Part shown: piece after piece, positions 5,926 through 10,132 of the stretch
How positions within the stretch are numbered: the stretch's first letter is position 1
Layout: every line of letters begins with the position of its first letter
Source of the DNA: an uncultured Mucilaginibacter sp.
GTDB taxonomy: Bacteria > Bacteroidota > Bacteroidia > Sphingobacteriales > Sphingobacteriaceae
Assembly (NCBI GenBank): GCA_946479225.1
Contig: CAMLFI010000058.1
Location: 1-10,132, forward strand
Direction: 5' to 3'
Length of the DNA: 10,132 bases
The notes under the pieces: model-generated
Database searches by the model: none
Told to the model about the DNA's origin: nothing
Seen by the model: the letters and a program-made list of their open reading frames with translations, nothing else
Made by a program: the position numbers and the translations under genes

Positions 5926-6534
5926 ATGAGAAAAATTATTGTTCTATCATTCATTTCGTTAGACGGAGTAATGCAAGCACCGGGAGGACCTGAGGAAGAT
6001 CCATCAGAAGATTTTAAGTATGGTGGCTGGAGCGCGCCATTTGATGACGAAACATCAGGCGAATTTATGCAAAAACTATTGGAGCCTGCTGATCTGCTGC
6101 TGGGCAGGAAGACATTTGATATTTTCGCAAACTACTGGCCCAAACATGCCGAATATTGGCCGGGTGTTAACGAAGTACCTAAATATGTACTATCTAATAC
6201 ACTAAATAATACTGACCCCATTGTTACCGGCTGGAACAACTCATCAGTTTTAAATAGCCTGGCGGATATTGAAAATTTAAAGAGATCTGAAGGGGCCGAT
6301 ATAAAAATATGGGGCAGCAGCAAACTGGTGCACCTGCTACTTGAGCATGACCTTGTAGATGAACTATGGTTGATGATACACCCGGTGCTATTGGGTAAGG
6401 GGAAAAAACTGTTTGCTGATAGCGTACTACCGGCATCTTTTGAACTGACAGACAGCTTTATAACAGGCAAGGGTGTTATTATTGCCAATTATAAGCGGGC
6501 CGGCGAGGTTAAGACAGGAAATATGGGTGTTTAA
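5926..6534 (+). CDS. Dihydrofolate reductase-family / RibD C-terminal domain protein
   Basis: A 202-residue cytoplasmic protein of the RibD-C fold (related to bacterial DHFR and the reductase domain of riboflavin biosynthesis). Family signatures: SLDGVMQAPGG near residues 11-21, LLLGRKTFD near 58-66, KYVLSNTL near 86-93, and the nucleotide-binding-type WGSSKLVHLLLEHDLVDE near 128-145, followed by IHPVLLGKGKKLF. It probably uses NADPH. These stand-alone proteins are often annotated as dihydrofolate reductase, but true DHFR activity is seldom shown, so the substrate is unknown. The start at 5926 is chosen from the AAGGAG site and because MRKIIVLSFISLDG is the typical N-terminus. The 133 bp between the tRNA terminator and this gene hold no other gene. 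A hairpin terminator follows. Confidence 0.92.
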   Translation: MRKIIVLSFISLDGVMQAPGGPEEDPSEDFKYGGWSAPFDDETSGEFMQKLLEPADLLLGRKTFDIFANYWPKHAEYWPGVNEVPKYVLSNTLNNTDPIVTGWNNSSVLNSLADIENLKRSEGADIKIWGSSKLVHLLLEHDLVDELWLMIHPVLLGKGKKLFADSVLPASFELTDSFITGKGVIIANYKRAGEVKTGNMGV

Positions 6535-6575
6535 CGTCTTAAATTAACAGAGCCTAATCGCAACTATGCGCTAAA

Positions 6576-6613
6576 GGGACAGAGATCTTAAAGATATTTG
6601 TCCCATTTTTATT
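6576..6613 (+). terminator. Intrinsic terminator after DHFR-family gene
   Basis: GGGACA (6576-6581) pairs with TGTCCC (6599-6604); within the loop ATC/GAT can pair as well. ATTTTTATTTT follows immediately. Confidence 0.7.
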
Positions 6614-6626
6614 TTAAACTAAATGT

Positions 6627-6657
6627 TTAGTAATTGGATATATTTATAATATATTTA
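6627..6657 (+). promoter_or_regulatory. Promoter candidate for L,D-transpeptidase operon
   Basis: TATATTTA at 6650-6657 matches TAnnTTTG at 7 of 8 positions. TTAG at 6627-6630 lies 19 bp upstream, the same arrangement as the tRNA-Lys promoter. Its position argues for the start at 6683 and against the ATG at 6662, which would leave almost no leader. Confidence 0.4.
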
Positions 6658-6682
6658 CAGCATGTATAACATACTGGCTGAT

Positions 6683-7402
6683 ATGAAGCTGCATAAAACC
6701 TTATTCATTATTACTGTAATATTTCACTTAGGGGCTTCGGCGCAGCAATTGACTAGGCAAAAAGTCACAAATGCTTCAAAGGCTGATACATCGTTGATAG
6801 TTTACTTGCCAAATGGATCACCGGTTAATTATGCACGTTATTTTCCGTTGTTATGGAAGGGAGAACACTACCTTGAAACCATAAAGGGCATATCATATCT
6901 TAAGAAATATCCCGATAGCATTTTAACCTATATTCATCTTTATCGTAACCGGTTGGATAGTGCATCCAGGCTCAATAACATTAATCACCGCCTATCACGG
7001 GCAGAGAAAGTTCTGGTTGTTAAAAGCACACGCAGGCTATATATCCAGCGCGGCGGAAAAACAATGTTTGAATTCCCGGTAAACCTGGGTAAAAACCCGG
7101 CGGGACACAAAGTCAGCATTAACGACGGGCGCACTCCGGAAGGACAATATTCACTCGATTTTAAAATGTGGACCGCGCAATACTATAAAAATTTCCATAT
7201 TTCGTATCCTGATTCATCTGATATCGCGGCAGCAAAAAAAAGCAAAACCATGCCGGGAGGCGATGTGATGATCCACGGCACCAGCGCGCAACGTGCCGGG
7301 CGGAAAGACTGGACAAACGGCTGCATTGCATTAACCAATGCGCAAATGGATACGTTGTTTAAATACGTACCGATTGGTACTTTAATCGAGATCAGAAAAT
7401 GA
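6683..7402 (+). CDS. Exported L,D-transpeptidase (YkuD domain)
   Basis: A 239-residue periplasmic enzyme of the YkuD/L,D-transpeptidase family, which acts on peptidoglycan stem peptides (3-3 cross-linking, attachment of proteins, or hydrolysis of such links). The start at 6683 gives a clean signal peptide, MKLHKTLFIITVIFHLGASA, with likely cleavage before QQ; starting at 6662 would add seven residues before it. The catalytic domain covers about residues 108-239: VLVVKSTRRLYIQR begins it, and it contains GRTPEGQYSL, His198 in MIHGTSAQ and nucleophile Cys214 in DWTNGCIALTN, 16 residues apart as expected. The region between the signal peptide and the domain (about 22-105) shows no recognised domain. 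The stop overlaps the next start codon (ATGA), so the two are very likely one operon. Confidence 0.93.
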   Translation: MKLHKTLFIITVIFHLGASAQQLTRQKVTNASKADTSLIVYLPNGSPVNYARYFPLLWKGEHYLETIKGISYLKKYPDSILTYIHLYRNRLDSASRLNNINHRLSRAEKVLVVKSTRRLYIQRGGKTMFEFPVNLGKNPAGHKVSINDGRTPEGQYSLDFKMWTAQYYKNFHISYPDSSDIAAAKKSKTMPGGDVMIHGTSAQRAGRKDWTNGCIALTNAQMDTLFKYVPIGTLIEIRK

Positions 7403-8082
7403 GACATAAATTATTTTTGCTCGTTATTGCTGCCACTTTGGCCTTTTTTAGTGCCAAAGCGCAAACCGTTAAGGAGCCATTTTTTACCAAGACCGTAACG
7501 AAAGCAAACGGAGGGTATATGATGACCACCATTAAAACGCCGGATGGAAAGGTGTTTAGAGGGGTTGGGGACAGAGAATTAAATAATCTTTTTTATATAA
7601 ACGGGAAAAGCTACACAGAAGCCGAGGCACTGCTGCTTGATCCTGCCGCATTTAAAACGCAAACATTTAACAATGTCTTCGCACCGAATTATGAAATTGA
7701 AGGACGAGATCTAAGCACTTTTATACAGATTATATACGTCGGCCAACCTCCTCCGCTTTCTGCATTTGCTGTAAAAACACGTGACATTCAGGCAAAATAC
7801 AACGGTAAAACCATAACCGGGTTAGTTAAAGGCCCTACCTATTCGTCTTATAATAATCAGCTAATGGGCTTTATACTTGAATCGGGAGAAGAAGAGTTTC
7901 GGGTGGATATTAACGGGAATGAGGTGTTAAGACTAATGAAGGAGGTTAAACCAGGCGATATTGTTATTATAGAAATAAGTCATGCCTCGCTTACCAGGCA
8001 AAGCCCTATACCCGTTATCTATCCGAAAACGTTAACTAAAGATGGCGAAATGCTGATACGAAAAGGGAGCGTGCAGATTTAG
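7399..8082 (+). CDS. Exported protein of unknown function coupled to L,D-transpeptidase
   Basis: I do not recognise this 227-residue protein. It has a clear Sec signal peptide (MRHKLFLLVIAATLAFFSAKA, cleavage near residue 21 before QTV) and no lipobox, so the mature protein should be soluble in the periplasm or secreted. There are no cysteines in the mature part and no obvious catalytic motif. The sequence alternates beta-prone and Gly/Asn turn segments; residues 129-195 (AKYNGKTITGLVKG, FRVDINGNEVLRLM, VKPGDIVIIEI) suggest a compact beta domain. Tyr- and Pro-rich stretches such as IIYVGQPPPL (111-120) stand out. Its ATG overlaps the L,D-transpeptidase stop, so co-translation and a shared envelope role are likely (inference). 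It ends 19 bp from a convergent gene. Confidence 0.85.
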   Translation: MRHKLFLLVIAATLAFFSAKAQTVKEPFFTKTVTKANGGYMMTTIKTPDGKVFRGVGDRELNNLFYINGKSYTEAEALLLDPAAFKTQTFNNVFAPNYEIEGRDLSTFIQIIYVGQPPPLSAFAVKTRDIQAKYNGKTITGLVKGPTYSSYNNQLMGFILESGEEEFRVDINGNEVLRLMKEVKPGDIVIIEISHASLTRQSPIPVIYPKTLTKDGEMLIRKGSVQI

Positions 8083-8101
8083 TACGGCAGCTTCGCATTA
8101 T

Positions 8102-8632
8102 CTACGGCTGGCGATATTTTGTAAAGCATGATCTTATAAGCTGTTCCAGATCATCGAAGTTATATTTTAATGAAGTTGATGTGATGGATAAAGGCGTTCT
8201 GTAGTATCGCATATTAGCTTCTAAAAGCCTGCGTTTTAATCCTGTGGCGCGTTCTAAATATTCTTCAGGATTCTTGACGGTAATGAGCAAAAACCGTGTG
8301 GATGCTACTTGCCGAGTGTCGATAGATAAAATGTCCTCCCAGGCAATAAAGCCTATACTGGTAGCATTAGAATTGTCGGTTATTCCGTTTTCATCCATAA
8401 TTAAACCGGCCTTTTTATCAAAGAGCTTTATAAGGCCATAAATAAAACACGCACCAAAAAACAGTATACTTAACAAGCCTAGCGTAACTGTTAAAGTTTT
8501 ATTTCTGGTTATGGGCGTATTAAAGCCTTCAGGCTTTGTTACAAACAAAATCCCTATAGCTACAAACGCTACTGCACCCAGCAGCAATAACATCGTTTTT
8601 CTCTTGCTTAGCTCAATTTCTATTGCGCCCAT
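8102..8632 (-). CDS. STM3941 family membrane protein
   Basis: A 176-residue protein with two transmembrane segments (about 13-32 and 46-70) and a soluble C-terminal domain. The pattern is the one I know for STM3941-family proteins: an N-terminal IEIELSKRK just before the first helix, FIYGLIKLFDKKAGLIMDENGITDNSNA after the second (quoted as overlapping pieces FIYGLIKLFDKK and GLIMDENGITDNSNA), then IGFIAWEDILSI. The soluble part (about 75-176) resembles the PH-like beta domain of such proteins. No biochemical function is established for the family. The start follows from the conserved N-terminus; there is no Shine-Dalgarno. It is convergent with the L,D-transpeptidase operon and divergent from the GIN-domain gene. 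Confidence 0.85.
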   Translation of the reverse strand: MGAIEIELSKRKTMLLLLGAVAFVAIGILFVTKPEGFNTPITRNKTLTVTLGLLSILFFGACFIYGLIKLFDKKAGLIMDENGITDNSNATSIGFIAWEDILSIDTRQVASTRFLLITVKNPEEYLERATGLKRRLLEANMRYYRTPLSITSTSLKYNFDDLEQLIRSCFTKYRQP

Positions 8633-8654
8633 ATACTGATATCTGATTTATAAT

Positions 8655-8662
8655 TAAAACTA
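8655..8662 (-). promoter_or_regulatory. Weak -7 element candidate (TAGTTTTA) for STM3941-family gene
   Basis: Read on the minus strand, TAGTTTTA matches TAnnTTTG at 7 of 8 positions, about 22 bp before the start codon. A TTG lies 14 bp further upstream, closer than usual. The 10-bp TAGTTTTAAT is shared with the region before the GH67 gene. Confidence 0.3.
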
Positions 8663-8714
8663 CAAATTTTCTTAAACAACTAATAGTAAGTGAAAAATTC
8701 GGCTTTCTGATATC

Positions 8715-8775
8715 CGCCTACCACTCCCCTCGCCTACACAATCTGCCCTTTCGCCTACACAACCCCGCAGGTTGT
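8715..8775. repeat. CGCCTAC repeats plus ACAACC/GGTTGT dyad in divergent intergenic region
   Basis: TCGCCTACACAA occurs exactly twice (8730-8741 and 8751-8762), with a partial third copy CGCCTACCAC starting at 8715. A perfect dyad ACAACC-CCGCA-GGTTGT (8759-8775) overlaps the end of the last copy. All lie in the 243-bp space between the divergent STM3941-family and GIN-domain genes, in a locally C-rich stretch unlike its A/T-rich surroundings. This could be an operator array or a repeat remnant; nothing identifies a binding protein. Confidence 0.45.
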
Positions 8776-8875
8776 CTATTACACACTAAGCCCAACTTAA
8801 CTTTTTGTTTTTCAGCACGTCATAGAGGTGTATTTAAATAATTTAAAAAAACTCACCCATTAAAATATTAAGAAA

Positions 8876-9484
8876 ATGAAAACAAAAATCGCAATCCTTA
8901 TCGCATTAGTAGCATTAATAGTATTGAACATCTCTTACGCCAAAGCAAACGATGGCGCGGTAGAATTAACAAAAGTAGGCGCCATCAACAAAATAGAAGC
9001 CAGCGGCAACGTTGAGGTGTACCTGGTAAACGGCGATTACGATGCTGTTAAAGTATACGATGATTACTACGGCGGCAACGCAGTTGTTCAAAACGAAGAC
9101 GGTGTTTTACGCATCGCATCATACGCAACCGATAAACTGGTAGTGCTTGTTACAGTAAATGATCTACAGGCAATCACTGCCAGCGACAATGCAAGTGTTA
9201 GATCATACGGCAACGCGTTTTCAGCAAAAGGAATAGATATAACGCTAAACGACCAGGCAGTAGCCCAATTAAAAATAGACGCCGTTGGCGCTACCATAAC
9301 TGTTAACGACGAGGCCCGTGCAGAACTTGCCGGAACTATTGAAAACTACGAGTTAAATTATACTGCTGCAGCAACAGTTAGCAACGATAGCCTGCAAAGC
9401 CGTTCAAGCAGAAAAAAGCAAATTGAGCAGCCAAAAAACATCCACAGGTTCCCGATGGCTTTAAGAATGCAAGCAAGTTTATAA
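8876..9484 (+). CDS. Exported GIN-domain (DUF2807-like) beta-helix protein
   Basis: A 202-residue exported protein with a signal peptide (hydrophobic 5-19, likely cleavage after SYAKA at residue 24). The body resembles the GIN domain (DUF2807, 'putative auto-transporter adhesin head'), common in Bacteroidota: an opening IEASGNVEVYLVNGD, then AVKVYDDY and VVLVTVNDLQAITASDNASV. Rungs repeat about every 20 residues: SDNASV (103-108), NDQAVA (125-130), NDEARA (144-149) and SND (169-171), as expected for a right-handed parallel beta-helix. Function in this family is unproven; surface or envelope roles are usually assumed. The last ~27 residues (from about 176) are basic and unlike the acidic, Ala-rich helix, and contain no sorting signal I recognise. 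There is no lipobox. Its leader is A/T rich without a clear Shine-Dalgarno. Confidence 0.78.
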   Translation: MKTKIAILIALVALIVLNISYAKANDGAVELTKVGAINKIEASGNVEVYLVNGDYDAVKVYDDYYGGNAVVQNEDGVLRIASYATDKLVVLVTVNDLQAITASDNASVRSYGNAFSAKGIDITLNDQAVAQLKIDAVGATITVNDEARAELAGTIENYELNYTAAATVSNDSLQSRSSRKKQIEQPKNIHRFPMALRMQASL

Positions 9485-9500
9485 TTACATATCAACCTGT

Positions 9501-9540
9501 AACAAAAAACCCTTTGGCAAATGCCGAAGGGTTTTTTGTT
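9501..9540. terminator. Bidirectional intrinsic terminator between GIN and SOD genes
   Basis: An 18-bp stem (9501-9518 / 9523-9540) with one wobble and an AAAT loop. The GC core CCCTTTGGC/GCCGAAGGG is flanked by A6 on the left and T6 on the right, so it can terminate transcription in both directions between these convergent genes. Confidence 0.93.
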
Positions 9541-9563
9541 TGTAGGAATACGGGAAGCGTGTA

Positions 9564-10132
9564 TTACATCTTATTGATCACACCGCATCCTATCCTGCTG
9601 CCCGAGTTGCCTGTAGGCTGGGTGGTATAGTCATCAACACCTGAGTGTACTATAATAGCGCGGTTTAAAATGTTGGTTTTTTCAGGGCCGCCAATTGTCC
9701 AGCGGTCTGTCTCAACCGTGAAAGTCGCTTTTCCGTCTTTATCCAGTTTAATATTGCCTATATCGCCCGAGTGATATTTAGCCGAACCCCATTTGCCATG
9801 ATCTTCTTTAGTTGGGTTCCAATGCCCGTGGGCCCCTTTACCGGCGTCACCGCAATCGCCATGTTCATGAAAATGAACGGCTACAGTTGAGTTTGCTTTT
9901 TTAGGAACATTCAGGGTGAGCACCATTTCCACCTTATCACCCTTGTGCGTAAATTTTGCCGTACCTGTAACTATCGTATCGGCTTTGGTGCCGCTCAGGT
10001 CTGCACGTGCGGATTCGTACATGGCCGTATCTGCCGGCATGGTTTGCATAGCTGTGTCCGACATGTTAGATGAATCTGCGCGTGCATCTACCTCTTCAGT
10101 TTTGTCGCCTGCGGCATTGCAGGCTGCCATAG
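9564..10132 (-). CDS. Cu/Zn superoxide dismutase lipoprotein (5' end beyond window)
   Basis: Copper/zinc SOD family protein (superoxide to oxygen and hydrogen peroxide). All metal ligands are visible, numbered from the ATG at 10130: Cu ligands His86 and His88 (VHFHEHG), bridging His103 (HGHWNP), Zn ligands His111, His120 (KYHSGD) and Asp123, and Cu ligand His162 (IIVHSG). Cys93 and Cys182 form the conserved disulfide, and the catalytic Arg is in GSRIGCGV. The frame stays open to the window edge, and MAACN looks like the end of a lipobox, so Met1 is probably internal and the true start with its signal peptide lies beyond 10132. Between that Cys and the SOD domain is a linker of about 45 residues rich in Asp, Ala, Thr and Ser, which would hold the enzyme away from the membrane. 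Confidence 0.95.
   Translation of the reverse strand, partial: MAACNAAGDKTEEVDARADSSNMSDTAMQTMPADTAMYESARADLSGTKADTIVTGTAKFTHKGDKVEMVLTLNVPKKANSTVAVHFHEHGDCGDAGKGAHGHWNPTKEDHGKWGSAKYHSGDIGNIKLDKDGKATFTVETDRWTIGGPEKTNILNRAIIVHSGVDDYTTQPTGNSGSRIGCGVINKM

Noticed and set aside
8083..8101. Terminator between the convergent 7399-8082 and 8102-8632 genes
   Set aside because: The 19-bp gap has no stable hairpin followed by a T tract in either direction.
8715..8775. CRISPR-like array
   Set aside because: Only two exact 12-bp copies and one partial copy with unequal spacing (16 and 21 bp); far too short and irregular, and there are no cas genes.

Overview
The window looks like a chromosomal segment from a Bacteroidota bacterium, most likely family Sphingobacteriaceae (Mucilaginibacter/Pedobacter-like). 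Three things point there: the protein families present (STM3941-type membrane protein, GIN-domain protein, SCO1 plus lipoprotein cytochrome c, lipoprotein Cu/Zn SOD); weak or absent Shine-Dalgarno sequences before most genes; and exact matches to the Bacteroidota -7 promoter element TAnnTTTG upstream of rnpB, tRNA-Lys and the MBL-fold gene. The genus is an inference; no rRNA marker is present.

Layout, left to right. Positions 1-850 hold the 3' part of a SCO1/SenC copper chaperone gene, overlapped by 4 nt (ATGA) by a lipoprotein c-type cytochrome gene; together they form a respiratory module on the + strand. Convergent to it (869-1891, -) is a YihY/BrkB-family inner-membrane protein. RNase P RNA (rnpB, about 2010-2386) follows, with a clear promoter and a strong intrinsic terminator. 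A 2.1-kb gene (2586-4670, +) encodes an exported GH67 alpha-glucuronidase that has its catalytic residues but no visible xylan-utilisation neighbours. An MBL-fold metallo-hydrolase (4803-5630, +) and tRNA-Lys(CTT) (5685-5757, +) come next, the latter with its own promoter and terminator.

The right half holds a RibD-C/DHFR-like reductase with an unusually good Shine-Dalgarno (5926-6534, +). An exported L,D-transpeptidase (6683-7402, +) is coupled by a 4-nt overlap to an unrecognised exported protein (7399-8082, +). An STM3941-family membrane protein (8102-8632, -) is convergent to that pair and divergent from an exported GIN-domain, beta-helix-like protein (8876-9484, +). A bidirectional terminator (9501-9540) separates the latter from the last gene, a Cu/Zn superoxide dismutase lipoprotein (9564 to the window edge, -), whose start lies outside the window.

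Most of the window is ordinary chromosomal housekeeping and envelope biology. No mobile element, CRISPR array, toxin-antitoxin pair or defence system was seen. The best candidate for something undescribed is the translationally coupled L,D-transpeptidase and unknown exported protein pair. Repeat structures upstream of rnpB, of the GH67 gene and of the GIN-domain gene are secondary candidates for regulatory sites.
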